Source of the DNA: Haliclona indistincta
Taxonomy: Eukaryota > Porifera > Demospongiae > Haplosclerida > Chalinidae
Length of the DNA stretch: 64,000 bases
Assembly (NCBI GenBank): GCA_964017065.1
Contig: OZ024785.1
Span: forward strand, 310,001 to 374,000
Reading direction: 5' to 3'
This document shows positions 20,895 to 31,189 of this stretch, in pieces (positions within the stretch are counted from its first letter, which is position 1; each line of letters starts with the position of its first letter). The notes below the pieces were generated by a model. It was not told where the DNA came from and did no database searches. It was given only the letters and a program-made list of their open reading frames with translations. A program made the position numbers and the translations under genes.

Positions 20895-23652
20895 TGCGTC
20901 TGCCAGCTAGACGGAAAGTCGCTAAGAATTATAGGCTGAGTATGTTGTTTGTATCTATTGGCTAGAGCTTTAGTGAAGTAACTTTTTTGCCCTTTGTTGG
21001 GATTTCCATTGTGATCCGAAAGTGCTAGGGGATAGACAATTAGCTGTTCGCCACCATTTTCAACGGGCATGCCTGTACGAAGAGACCATTTCATTTTCTT
21101 TCGCATGCAAGATAAAATCAGGTTTCTATCTTTCTGAAGCTGTGATACATGTTGTTTATTGGCTTTTCTGGTAGAAAATGTACTTAACCGATGTTTTCGC
21201 ACTGTCACTGATGCACTCGGTTGTTTAAGAATGGCAACTGTGATGTGGCTTAGGAATTGCTGTTGGCCAACAGTACGAAATGTTAGAAGGTCACAGGATT
21301 GTTGGCTTGTTGCTGGTTGTTTAGTGAATGGATTGAAGAGGCCTCTGTTAGAGGATACATGGTCAAGCATACCACACTTGTTGATGGCTTTTATCTGACA
21401 ACAAATGTTCTGTTTTCGTTTGTTATCCTCTGGTTTGTTTGACAATAGAGATAGTCTAGCATCTTGTTTCTTTTTGTCTTCAGGAAATAGGTACTCATAA
21501 AGGTTGTCAAGTGCCTGTGATCTATATGGCAAGTACTTGATGATGTGATCTGGTGAAGGCCTTACGATAGATAGCTTGCACGATTTGTTTATTTGCATCT
21601 CGTGTGCCTCATCAACACCAACTGAATGCCATGCCCTACCTTTGATGCTTACGACAAATGCACCTTGCTGAAACATGGCAAGTACTGATCGTGGCATCAT
21701 AAGTATGTCAGCTAGATGCTTTGATATAAGCCTAAGATAGTTAGGGTGGTCAAATGCAGTAAATATCGGTGCCATCTGCTTTAGTGAAGCTGTGCGCAGG
21801 TCCCAATCACCACTTCGCATTGCCAAAAACAAACCCACATAAGCAGCAGCATCTTGGAAAACGAATTGAACCCAAAATGTCCATGTGCTGTCTGTACGTG
21901 CTAGCTGCTGTATGAAGGCTTTAAATCTGTCAAAGCTAAACAAATGTTGTGTCTCAGAGATTATCATATGCACCGTTTCTGTGTCACAGGTTTTGCTTGC
22001 TATGATTTTATCAGCTAAGGATTTTAGTGCTTCTGGACAATCTTGTTCAGTTTGAATAAATACTGACATTATAGACCTGTATAAGCCTTCCCATACTTCT
22101 AGCAAGAACTGGTGTGTTCGCTTAAACTGGCCACAAGTTTGAATGGATGATACCGGGTAGCCTGCACCTTTTGCGAGATGCTTCAGCCCAGCATCAAAAT
22201 AAGGTTTCATCAAGGCTGACTGGTAGTTCATTAGTAAGTGCCAGTCACCAGGAATTGGGATTACCCAGTCTAGCTCGCTACCATACTCGAACTTCAGAGA
22301 CTGAAGGACGTCGAAAAGTTTTTGATCCCCTTCCACAACCAAGTATTCCCTGGGTTGATCTTTTATGAATTTAGTGAATAATTCATGAAGTAGCTCAAGT
22401 TGTGTGTCTTTGGTGTCGGAAATAGCATCCATTACTTCTAAATAAACAATTTTGGATGTTTCTGTGTGTGTAGCCCTTGTCAAATTAAAGTAGTCTTGAA
22501 TGCCGATAAATGGTTGGTCGGAGTTACTCTCTGCCACAGAATGCTTTTGTATCATGTAACTGAAAAGCTCAAAATTTAGGCTATGCACTGATTCATTTTC
22601 TGTATCACTCATCATGAAATCATGAATGTGGAGAGACGAGAGAGTTGTAATGTGGTCAGAATGCTTTATTTGAACTAGTGGTGGCTTTGCACGATGAGTT
22701 ATTACTTTCTTGTGTTCACGTTCTGTGCGTGCTCTGCAGAGTGATTTTCGTGGCGGTGTACGTGTAAGCTTCAGTGGTGATGGCAAAGGAGAGCTTCTCT
22801 CTGGCCGCTTTCTTGATGAAGGCTGGCTAGCTACTGTCGATTGTGGTGCCTCGCTGGTAAGCAAGCATTCCTGTGCTGTTGTTATTGTTGGTAATGTAGC
22901 TTGTGTAGACAATTCATCCGGTGTTGTAAGGTCCATATTGGCTAAGCTGTCAGTTATCTGATTTTGTATTGGAGCTAGTGATGGGATTGGCTGAACTAAC
23001 TGCACAGTAGTACCATGCCAGCTACTATTCTGTGTACCTTTAAACACTCGTGCATAGCTGTGAACAAAATCAATGTTGTCCACTGAAATAACTGTAAAGC
23101 TGCTTGACGTAAACAACTTGCTGCAAGGATGTTCTTCTGCTGCAGCAACCAATTTCCTTTGGACAAATCGTTGAAAATATCTCCAGACGAACAAACACCG
23201 AGTTTATTCAAAGCCTGGATCAATAGCTTAGTCCCTCCTAGACTGTCCACTAAATCAGTTATTAGGACATGCATAGGCATACTGCAGCTATCGTTAACAC
23301 AAAACATCATACAGCAAAGCAAAAAGTATTGCCTGAGTCTTTTCTTGTGCTGTTCACCAGTTGCTATCTGCTTGCCATTGCGTTCTGTGTATGATGTAGT
23401 GATCATGGTGATAGCATTCCAAAGACCATGAGGAATTTGTTCTATCTCTTTGTCAATGTCGAGAGTACCATAGTGCTCAACAAAGGCTTTATCTCTACTT
23501 TGGTACTCTTTGCATTGTTCTAGCAGATCACGATTTAAATCGTTCAAGACATTTGCTGCACTTGTTTTTTGCATTGATGAACGACTTTTTGCAGCTGTAG
23601 GTTGCGTCTTTTCATGCTGATGAAGCTTTGATAATGACTGCTGTAGCAGCAA
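20768..23652 (-). CDS. Central region of the element protein, DUF6589-like in places
   Basis: Two overlapping frames (23652-22996; 23194-20768) form one region broken by a one-base shift near 23130. Features: helical start; SVDNIDFVHSYARVFKG...SWHGTTVQLVQP; a Pro/Ser-rich basic linker with KRPERSSPLPSPLKLTR; then WVIPIPGDWHLLMNYQSALM then DAGLKHLAKGAGY; AAAYVGLFLAMRSGDWDLRT; FTAFDHPNYLRLISKHLADI; and AWHSVGVDEAHEMQINKSCK. This series (GD-x-H...AFDH-x-NY...DEAHE-x-x-NK) recurs in multicopy invertebrate and fish proteins that I associate with DUF6589. The conserved D, H and E residues make it a candidate catalytic domain, but I see no firm DDE/RNase-H signature. Confidence 0.6.
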
Positions 23653-24661
23653 ATAAGGTCAGCATTTGGACGATACAAAATTGTACCATACTTTTTAGCC
23701 TTACATGCATACTCTAAGTGATGTTGTAGAGCTGTAGTTAGATTGCTCAAGAGCCACTGAGATGTGACTGCCTCTCCTTCATGCTCAATTTCATTGGCCA
23801 TCACAAGCTGATTCTGTTGTTCGGTAAAAAAGTCGTGTATTTCAGGCAGAAGAAGCGCTCGTTGTTGTAGCAACTGTTCGCCAACATGGGCAATAGTAGC
23901 ATTGATTGCTAGGTCACGTGCTTCTTGTGATGTGGTAGGCTGATACGCCTTTTGTCTTACTTCTTCAATTATTAACTGCAGGTCATCATCACGGCTTTTT
24001 TTCTTCTCTTCTTGTAAAATTGTAAGATGTGCTTTATAGCATGTTAAGCATACCTTGTCGTCATGCAGAAGCGTGCCATTAAAACCAGTAGCGTTTGTTG
24101 GGTGCTCTTTAATTATTAAGCCTGCATTTGGGCACTGTCTTGTAGTTGCATGCCTTAGTGAAATCCCACATGTCGGGCAAAATTTTTGCCTTGGTTGAAT
24201 TGCACTGTACGCTACATGGTAATGCTGGGCACATAGCGGTGTTGGGAAAGGTATTATATCATTTTCAAACTGAAGGCTTGTGCTTGCTAAAAGGCTCTTT
24301 GTTTCATCACTGTCCATGAGTTTACTGTGTACTACAAGACATACTTCAGTACAATCTTTAACACAACACTTTTTTTCTCGCTCTTTTTTCCACCTAGGTT
24401 TGAAATCAGGATTTGTTGAAACTCTACGTAGATTATCCCGACATGGACGACAATTGTATCAGACTGGGTGACACCGTACTCACTTACTGCATTTCGGGCT
24501 TGAACGCTTTGCCATGAGTGGACAGCACTCATGTACATGTGTGATTGCTTACAAAGTGCACACACTGATTCTGGATCACAAGATGGATCAGCTGCAGCTG
24601 CCTGGTCACCATTGGCTTCACTATATGATAGTCGCCGCTTACTTCGAGTGATCACAGACAT
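23544..24661 (-). CDS. N-terminal zinc-binding modules of the element protein
   Basis: ATG at 24661 starts MSVITRSKRRLSYSEANGDQ; residues CALCKQSHMYMSAVHSWQ begin a C-x2-C...H...W module whose second half (CRPCRDNLRR, then PRWKKEREKKCCVKDC) lies in another frame after a one-base shift near 24440. Next comes FCPTCGISLRHATTRQCPNA ... KVCLTCYKAHLTIL, a second C-x2-C...C-x2-C unit, then a long charged helix (EEKKKSRDDDLQLIIEEVRQ...). A relative at 37.6-38.5 kb keeps the same order with no shift between the halves of the first module, which shows the correct join. The frame again shifts near 23650 in CTTATTTGCTG. Likely DNA-binding modules at the element ends (inference). Confidence 0.7.
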
Positions 24662-25178
24662 GATATCTATCCAAACACCCTACACACACAAAAATACACT
24701 GTATATTATGCTCAATTCATTTTAAGTGCCGTTATTGTAACGTGGTTACCACAACGTTACCTTAGTATAGCACCAATCCAACACTCCATGAATACGTGAA
24801 CACGTGCACCGCTATAATTTTTTCTGTATCTATGGGAACAACTTCAATTTTGTAGGAGCATTAGATCTAAATTTGAACTAGCTATAACCAAAAAAATGCA
24901 GAGCTGAGTCTAGCGCAAAAAATTTCCTGACGGACTTTAGGAAGACAGTCGATTTGCGCATTTGTGGAGATTTGCCGTGTTGTGTGGATGACACGAGCGC
25001 GCCAGCAGGAGAATAGATAAAACAATGTATGATAATGTTGAATTGCAAGAATAAAGATAATACAATGTACGTGTAAGAAGTTGTGCACGTATGAGAGTCG
25101 TCCACTGAACCGCCATAGCTACGTGAAACTGGGCGTTGTCTGAAAATAAATTTGTATGGGCTTGAATTGAATTCCGGT

Positions 25179-25196
25179 CTGTTGGCGACTCGACTG
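25179..25196 (-). repeat. Right terminal inverted repeat of the FEN/CXC element
   Basis: CTGTTGGCGACTCGACTG. The preceding TTTGTATGGGCTTGAATTGA is echoed at 38768-38790 next to the right end of the related element. Confidence 0.9.
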
Positions 25197-25300
25197 CATG
25201 TGTGTCTACAAGAACAGCATTAGACTGGTACTTCATCGACAGAAGTAAATTGGCATAATCTCTGGGCCCTTCTGCAAGAACCCATACACACAACCCATAC
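25197..25300 (-). pseudogene. Interrupted transposon-like gene, 5' part
   Basis: Minus strand after a TTCTTGCAG acceptor-like site reads EGPRDYANLLLSMKYQSNAV then LVDTH up to the edge of the 6.39-kb element. In the family, an R-x-Y-x-x-L-L-x-x-M/F-K-x-x-x-N...V-x-D segment precedes the A-H-x-N segment found at 18801, so the two pieces are one exon split by insertion. Joining across the duplicated CATGT leaves a one- or two-base frame difference, so the target gene was probably already decayed. Confidence 0.5.
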
Positions 25301-25426
25301 ACAACCTTTTGAGGAAAATATTAATGTGAAACTCATATGGTTTGGTGGTCTTTGACATTACCCTGTCTTGAAAAACAGGTTACTGGCTGCCTTCCTCATA
25401 TTTCTGTCATTTGGTTTGCTGGTAGT

Positions 25427-25650
25427 GTACTACATTAGAGGGTGTTGGTTAGTACAAGCATCATCTAGCAACACTGGGCTTGTAATGCTATTCTGTCATT
25501 GCACAGGTCAAGTTGCAGCTCACAAGTCATCAATCAATAGCATAGCAGTCAATCAGGAGGATGATAGATGGATATCTGGTCATGACTCTTGCTTGACACA
25601 CACCACCATGGCCAGCTATCACTGCACGCTCCTGTCATGCAGCATTTGAC
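25427..25650 (+). pseudogene. Possible WD40-repeat fragment
   Basis: The plus frame includes QVAAHKSSINSIAVNQEDDR then WISGHDSCLTH, which lines up with one WD40 blade (H-x-S-x-INS-A-x...D-x-x-x-SG-x-D). It appears after an ACAG that could be a splice acceptor. Only one blade is seen and the frame ends shortly after. The same frame occurs at 45666-45890 with VAINQ in place of VAVNQ. Confidence 0.35.
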
Positions 25651-25788
25651 TCATTTCAAGAGATAGAAGTTGAAGTATTATTAGTTAGTAGGTTTTGATC
25701 ATAAAATAGAAGTTACTGTACTTTATGTTAAAATCATAGACACACGATTGTCACTGAGTTGATGACTCAGAGTAGTGATTTATTCGTC

Positions 25789-25963
25789 TTGATCAACTGT
25801 CAGTAGAAGGGTTAAGACGCCATACATGAACTGTCTTGTCACTATAAAACACAATACTATAAACCACAGAACTACAGGTACAATACACTGCCGAGGGCAA
25901 TGGAATGATTAATCGTGTGAGGCATCTTAACCCTTCAACCACCACTACTGACAGCTGATCAAG
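25789..25963. mobile_element. 175-bp foldback element
   Basis: CTTGATCAACTGTCAGTAGA then AGGGTTAAGACGCC (25789-25821) is complementary to GGCATCTTAACCCTTC... CTACTGACAGCTGATCAAGG (25921-25963), interrupted by a 10-base unpaired stretch in the right arm. Present also in duplication copy 2 at 46029-46204, so it predates the duplication. Confidence 0.75.
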
Positions 25964-25994
25964 GCACTTCTCAAAACAATCAAATCAGTGACAA

Positions 25995-26268
25995 TTTTGT
26001 AATCGCTCACTGTCTTGATCCAATCTCTCGTCATCATCCAATTGCTCACTGTCTTGATCCAATCTCTCATCTTCATCCAATTGCTCACCATTTACTTGCT
26101 GTTCCCTGTCTTGGAACAGCCTCTTCTAGTGTCTACTTGCTTTCCTCCTGAGAAATAACCCATGGCTTGTTGTTCTCTAGCCTTAGCGACAGAGCACCTA
26201 ACATGTCTTAAGTAGCGACTACTGAGCTTTTTGGTGGCGTCCAGGTGTAGCGGACCTCTGACAGGTTT
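25995..26268 (-). CDS. Exon with basic motif followed by acidic in-frame repeats
   Basis: After an acceptor (TTTTTCATAG) the minus strand reads GKPVRGPLHLDATKKLSSRY then LRHVRCSVAKAREQQAMGYF. A neighbouring frame continues QVNGEQLDEDERLDQDSEQL and DDDERLDQDSERLQNCH to a stop, with a 13-codon acidic repeat. Copy 2 (46235-46470) has one acidic unit fewer, an in-frame change. It lies directly 3' of the BEN exons on the same strand and could be the C-terminal exon of that gene. The frame change between the two halves is unresolved. Confidence 0.4.
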
Positions 26269-26576
26269 GCCTATGAAAAATATCAGGAAAACTGTATGAA
26301 TGACTGCGTACCGGTCACAAAGTGATCACTACCCTATAGAAAATTCCACACATGTTACATGAATGTTACATGTACTTTACTAGCTTTTACATGCATATGT
26401 AACATGCATAACATTCATGTAACATGCATGTTACATGAGTGTGTTTCTGGCCAGGACATGCGCATGTAGCATTTATGCTTGAATACTATAAATGCATCAT
26501 GCATATACTTATATACTGATCAAGTTAATAATAGTATTGGAGCTGCAGAGCGGAGCCTGGTACTTTCAGAGTCAGT

Positions 26577-27668
26577 CTACATTTTCTGTGCCTGTTTCCT
26601 TCGTTCTTCACAGCATTTAGATGTGAGGCCCCTCTTCAACTTGTCTAAGTTGCTTGAGGGGTACTTCTCCAAACAGTATGCTATAAAATCATAGTAGAAA
26701 CAATTATTAATACTATCATCATAACTTACTGTAAATGGCTGTCCTTATGGTTGGGTTGATGCCTGTTGTGGCAGAGCAGGCAGCCAGCCTCTGCCTGCTG
26801 TACCAAACAGACACCAACCCTCGCATGAGCCCTGTTGATGTTGATTTTGAAGCCATTTCTGCCTGGACGAGTTTGGAGGTGACAATGAATAAAGTTAATG
26901 ACGAGGACAATATCTTTGCCCACTTCTCTTTTTGCTTCTTTGTCTGAGCACTAGATTTTTTAAATGTAGATTTTCTTTCAGTCAGTTTCTGCAGAATAAT
27001 CGAATTTATACATAATAATTATCACCACATTATTGTTCATACCCTCTCCTTCCTCTCCCTTCTCCTCTTCCTTGTGAGGTTGGAGCTTGTAAGACCTTTT
27101 TCTCGGCACTTTCGGCCTCACATCTAGTTCTGTAAAATCTTAAGCTGCGTCTATTAAATAATAATCTTAATTATTATTATTTTTGGTGCTGGCATCATTA
27201 CCTTTGATATTAGATGTAATAAACGTAGGATTGAGTGCCTTCACTTCTTTGACCAAGCAACCCAAGGTTACCTGGTTCCACCGATCCTTGAACGTGAATC
27301 TGCATTGGTGGTAATATCAGTAAATTAATAATAGTACAACAACTTTAAATCCTCACCCTTCACCGACCCGCCACCCTTCGAAATCCTCTTGCTCTTCCAC
27401 GAGCACCTTGTACACTCTTCTCGTCTCTTGTTAAAAATAATTAAAAATAATAATAATAATAGTAAGGCACACTGCGCATGTAGTCTCTTAACTCTAACAG
27501 CGTTGGGTACGGCCATCTTCTTGAGTCTTGCTCGAGGCTGACCGCCAGACTACAGAATCCCTTCCAAGTGCTTAACGCGCTTATTCGTCAAGTGCAGCTC
27601 TTCTATCAAGGTTCCCAAAAGCTCCTCGGTTGAAGGTTCCTTACTGTTGCCGTTAGTCGGTGCTGCAT
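26577..27668 (-). pseudogene. BEN-domain gene, internally deleted copy
   Basis: Exons as in the 13.6-16.3 kb copy: N-terminal ATG exon with an in-frame TAG (GIL then stop then SGGQP), FTFKDRWNQVTLGCLVKEVK (about 27295-27210), LDVRPKVPRKRSYKLQPHKE, KLTERKSTFKKSSAQTKKQK, then directly a BEN exon TSKLVQAEMASKSTSTGLMR...INPTIRTAIYS (26900-26730) and SSNLDKLKRGLTSKCCEERR (to 26577). The segment from the SSDES exon through the micro-exons is missing, fusing the coiled exon to BEN exon A. The BEN exons themselves remain open. Intron borders are GT-AG. Confidence 0.5.
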
Positions 27669-27753
27669 GAACGTGCATGGTTCAGTATGTTCAGTACACT
27701 TACTACTACTACTACCTACATGTTATGATTCTATTGTCATTGCTTCTCTCTAG

Positions 27754-27866
27754 GAGGACGCTATGATGAGAGATGTCATATTAACGATCAGAGCAGATGA
27801 AGCTCAGGTCAACTACACCCTCCATGTATCATGATAAACCAAACCCATTTGGTCCAGGGGAGTAGT
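27754..27866 (+). pseudogene. AOX: Alternative oxidase terminal exon fragment (copy in duplication 1)
   Basis: Same acceptor and EDAMMRDVILTIRADEAQVN as at 16378, but a short deletion after NYTL gives an early stop (NYTLHVS) before the NPFGPGE end. Shared with copy 2 (47974), so it occurred before the 4-kb duplication. Confidence 0.7.
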
Positions 27867-28174
27867 TTTAGCATTTTCAACTGATTTTACAATTACACAT
27901 TCAAAATTTATTATCAGCATTGTATTTTAGACCTGTGATGTCTTGTGAGTTTTTCAGAAACACATTTAGTTAATGAAACCCGTAACAAACATACTATTGG
28001 TATACATGTAGAAACTACATGACTATTGTTATTACTATGATTAGGTAGCCAAACTAGCAGTGGGTAAGTTTGTGCTATTTTGGTAGCAATTTTAAGAGCT
28101 TGCTTGTCAGGTAACTATTATCAAAAGCAACTTATTGATTATTGGTGCATATAGCTACATCAACCAAGTCCAAC

Positions 28175-28372
28175 CTGTATGGCCTGCTTTCCGAACAACA
28201 GCTTGTCCAGATTGCATCCTTTAACAAAATTAGTGACAAGAATAATCCCATCTTCAGAGAATGAGTATCCCATGAGTGATATTATGCTTGGCGCCTTGCC
28301 AAGGGACCGATGGCGGTTGTCAGCAATAGTTGCCATTCCAGCATTTGCGATCTTGTGATCGAGATTCAGTTT
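28175..28372 (-). pseudogene. Protein-kinase N-lobe exon fragment
   Basis: Minus exon with a TTTAG acceptor and CAG|GT donor reads KLNLDHKIANAGMATIADNR, RSLGKAPSIISLMGYSFSED and GIILVTNFVKGCNLDKLLFG. APxIISLMGYSFSEDGIILV-x-x-FV-x-G-x-LDKLL-FGK matches beta4, beta5, hinge and alphaD of TKL-like kinases (H-N-I-x-x-L-x-GY...I-L-V-x-x-x-x-x-G-x-L). The glycine loop, the catalytic Lys and the HRD/DFG motifs are not in this exon and are not found nearby. Copy 2 at 48396-48593 reads APNIISLMGY, closer to kinases. Confidence 0.6.
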
Positions 28373-28889
28373 CTAAACATACAAAAATATATACGTGACC
28401 CTCTATGCAAAAAGGGACCGTGTGCCTTGTCCTGTCCATTTTTGACTTTTAGTACTGTCAGATAAAGCGCACTTCAATCTTCAAAATGGTGTTTAAATCG
28501 TGTTGATCTTTGCTGTGGAGATGTGTTACGAGTGAAAACGTTATGGCTGCCTTGTAGTGTTATTTCTGAGATAAACTCGATTTTTGCCCGCAACCCAATG
28601 TTTCCATATACGTTCCGTTTTTAAATGTTTCCGCATATCTCCGTGTACCATTCCCCGTGTATTATTGCATCAGTACACGTGCGCTGGCTCCCTTGTCTTC
28701 CTCACCATGAGGGAAAACGATCTTGCAGAACTGTCAGACATAAGACACTTTGCTTGTGGAAGATCTCCATATGTCGGTGACTCTACTGATCAGTCATACG
28801 TCCTGTCCTTCAGTTGATTTTAGGTAAGACAAGCTTTTACTCTGTACCTGCTTATTATACTTTTGTTTTGTTTTCTCCAATGACCATAG

Positions 28890-29010
28890 TAGTAACTGTG
28901 TGTGTGTCTGTGCGCGCGTGTGTGTCTTTGCGTGAGTGTGTGTGCTTGCGTGTGTATCTGCCTGGCAGTGTACATCTGCCTGACTGCCTTTGTGCGCGTG
29001 CGCATGTGTT
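28890..29010. repeat. TG/CG-rich low-complexity stretch
   Basis: Runs of TGTGTGTG, GCGCGCG and GTGTGTCT. Open frames across it (Cys/Val-rich on plus, His/Thr/Arg-rich on minus) are by-products of composition. Matching stretch at 49120-49230. Confidence 0.8.
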
Positions 29011-29059
29011 TAAGTGATCACTATTATAAGTGGCTGATGATGACTGTGTAAGTGTTACT

Positions 29060-29240
29060 GTTCCTTGTTTACCGCAAAGGGCAAGTTCTTGAATTGTGCC
29101 CTGGCTGATGACAAAGGCGACAGCAGCGACGAGTTGTTGGACTGGTAAATCCTCATGCTCTATCTTCTTCAGCTTCATCCATTGATTCATCCTCTGCGCA
29201 ATCAATGCTAGGTAATGGACATACCAGATCTTTCGTCTCA
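29060..29240 (-). pseudogene. Zinc-knuckle exon fragment, frameshifted
   Basis: Equivalent of the 49289-49477 frame in which TTCRCCRLCHQPGHNSRTCP is open. Here the base run before the knuckle has lost a base (GTTGTTGGACTGG versus GTTGTTGGAACTGG), so the knuckle is out of frame with the upstream acidic part. C-x2-C-x4-GHN-x4-C knuckles of this kind are common in Mutator-like and other transposases. 29434-30000 beyond it shows no recognisable gene. Confidence 0.5.
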
Positions 29241-29999
29241 TCTGTGCAATACTCCCTGATCTCGTTATATAGATACCACTGGCGCTTGGAGTCTAGTCCA
29301 GCAGGTCGAATGATTGAGGAAGATTATCAGGGTGTGGTCTCCAATGTACGTATCGAACAATACACTTTTCTCGTTCAGGACTGTCAGAGCACTCTCTAAC
29401 AGTGATGTTTGGGAGATTTGCTGATGACAATGTGATGAAGACGCTTGATCCCAGCAAGTGGACGGAATCTTGGAGCGAAATAACTTGTCTAGTCATAAAC
29501 AGGAACCACCACTTGCCCAGACTGAGTACCAGTTAACTGGGGATGATTTCCTTGAATAACTCATAGCTGCCGCGATGCACCTGGATCAAATATTTTTCGC
29601 ACTTCTTGTCCTTTCGTCTTTGCCACGATGCAGTTAGTATTTGTCCGTATACTTCTGTATACCTACCTGCCAATATTATTGTGCCGATAATTGTGCCGAT
29701 AATAGGTGCATGCCGGTAATTGGCAGTTTACGATATGCACTTGGCTGCGTCCACAATGTTGCACTGGTCTTTTGTGCTAGGAATGCATTTAACAGCTCTC
29801 TATACAGCACTTCCCTAAGCCTCCAGAAGAAATAGGTGTGTTCTCTTGAAGTTTGAACAAGTTTCAAGAGATGTTGGTGTCTGCCCACGATGTCCAGCCT
29901 GTGCCAATTCTCGTAGGCCTGCACTATAGTATAATCTTCATGATTACTGGCTGTTCGTTTTTCAAAACTTGTCTAGTCACCAGGGAAAAAATGAGCAGT

Positions 30000-30680
30000 T
30001 TGTCTAGCGCAGAACCATGATTGCAAGTTGTGCTCTGTGATAATGCTGTACTTGAGCCTTTCAAGGGCATTGGCAATTTCCTATATTGATCCTCCACCCT
30101 GCAAATGTGTGCATGTATCGACTCTGCACCCTGCTCCCCATCAAGCCTGCCTCAACTCTCCACCATGGCACAACATGGTCCTCCAAAATGTGCATTTTGG
30201 GAGAACACTTGCTTTAGGAAAGGACTCCCTGTAATGGTGCATAAAATTTGACCTGATATTTGAATCTGTAATGAAAATATTTTTATCGTGAATGTGTTCT
30301 TGGTGGTTATTTCCACATGCATACCTAGATCATTTATTTGCTCCTGTGTCATGGAACCTCCACTATAGCCATCATAGCACTTTTTGAATCTCTGAAAGAT
30401 GTTGACGAATTTCAGCTTCACCTTTCAGATGACGATATCGCTACTGCTACTACGTTGTCACATAGAACTTCACACGAAGAATCCTGGTGAGAAAGACTTA
30501 TAGGAATACGTAATTGTTCCTGTTCAAAATATTACCTGTAGCGACTTGTGGACATGGTTGCCAACAAAGGTTGCACCATGATAGGCTTGACGGTGTACAT
30601 GTAGTTGCTCTAGTGATATGCTTAGGCTGCCCAAGAATGGTCCGTCCTTTGAGCTCACTTTCTGTTGCAGTGCTATCTCT
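30000..30680 (-). pseudogene. Transposon-like multi-exon gene relic, copy 2 (GEQGAESIH family)
   Basis: 5' to 3' on minus: an exon (about 30665-30540) reads KDGPFLGSLSISLEQLHVHR then QAYHGATFVGNHVHKSLQ; an exon (30391-30325, TTTCAG acceptor, GTATGC donor) reads RFKKCYDGYSGGSMTQEQIN; an exon (about 30231-30060) reads RESFPKASVLPK then, after a one-base loss, HILEDHVVPWWRVEAGLMGE and QGAESIHAHICRVEDQYRKL. GNH-x-H-K and GEQGAESIH are hallmarks I know from a large, uncharacterised multicopy family of marine invertebrates. The broken frame makes this a relic. Related exons are at 6.7, 52.4-53.3 and 53.9 kb. Confidence 0.65.
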
Positions 30681-31189
30681 GCTCTGGGTCTATTGTTACA
30701 TAACTAATAGTGACTAGTTGATTTGATGGGAATTGTACCTTGTTGCTAAGCAGCTGTTGTACATGATTTTGTCCTGCTGGTAAATGCTGGATTATTGTGC
30801 TTTGCTCAGGATTGGGTAGAGTCACAAGCAAGTATGTAAACACTTGTTGCTGTCAGTTACTATGGTTACATTACCTCAACTTCATTCCCTGTAGGCGCAT
30901 CTTGTATTGCTGGAGAGATTGGTTATGCTTTAGCCAGCCTGAAACAATGCCACAATGGTGGTATTTTTGATGGAATTCAGGTGACAGGTGTTCACTACTT
31001 GGAGATTCATCTTGATTCATCTTGAAGCTCTCATGACCCTTATTTCCACCAAGCCTAATGGAAGTATCATCTCTTCTCAGCTAACCGTTTGTTCTCTTTT
31101 CCTGCGTTGACCATCACCTGTTCCATCTTTCTCCTCCACCACTCACCAATAATTATCTTGTTAAGTATTAACGAACTGATTCGGAGACT

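Larger units (their letters stand above)
18807..25196 (-). mobile_element. 6.39-kb TIR DNA element encoding FEN-like nuclease and CXC domain
   Basis: Ends are perfect 18-bp inverted repeats: CAGTCGAGTCGCCAACAG at 18807-18824 and its complement at 25179-25196. Both are flanked directly by CATGT (18802-18806 and 25197-25201), a 5-bp target duplication. The pieces outside resemble the two halves of one transposon-like exon. Inside, one minus-strand coding region of about 5.36 kb (24661-19305) fills most of the element. Two direct 20-bp motifs (GCGCAAAAAATTTCCTG-CGG) sit at about 19197 and 24914, inward of each end. A 38.8-kb relative shares the same kind of ends, so the termini belong to a family rather than chance. 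I cannot assign it to a named superfamily. Confidence 0.85.
25427..29433. repeat. 4-kb segmental duplication, copy 1 (partner 45666-49678)
   Basis: Begins GTGTACTACATTAGAGGG, ends around ACTCTCTAACAGTGATGTTT. The two copies are nearly identical in the same orientation, 20.2 kb apart, differing by scattered bases and small indels (a 39-bp unit near 26040 is present only here; a 15-bp unit near 49390 only in copy 2). It carries WD40-like, BEN, alternative-oxidase, kinase-like and zinc-knuckle exon fragments on both strands. Confidence 0.95.

Noticed and set aside
24878..25105. Small membrane protein near the right end of the FEN/CXC element
   Set aside because: Frame crosses the AT-rich subterminal part and has no start or splice support; likely 5' UTR of the element gene.
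28814..29017. Cys/Val-rich plus-strand and His/Arg-rich minus-strand proteins
   Set aside because: Composition effect of TG/CG-rich low-complexity DNA, repeated at 49.0-49.2 kb.
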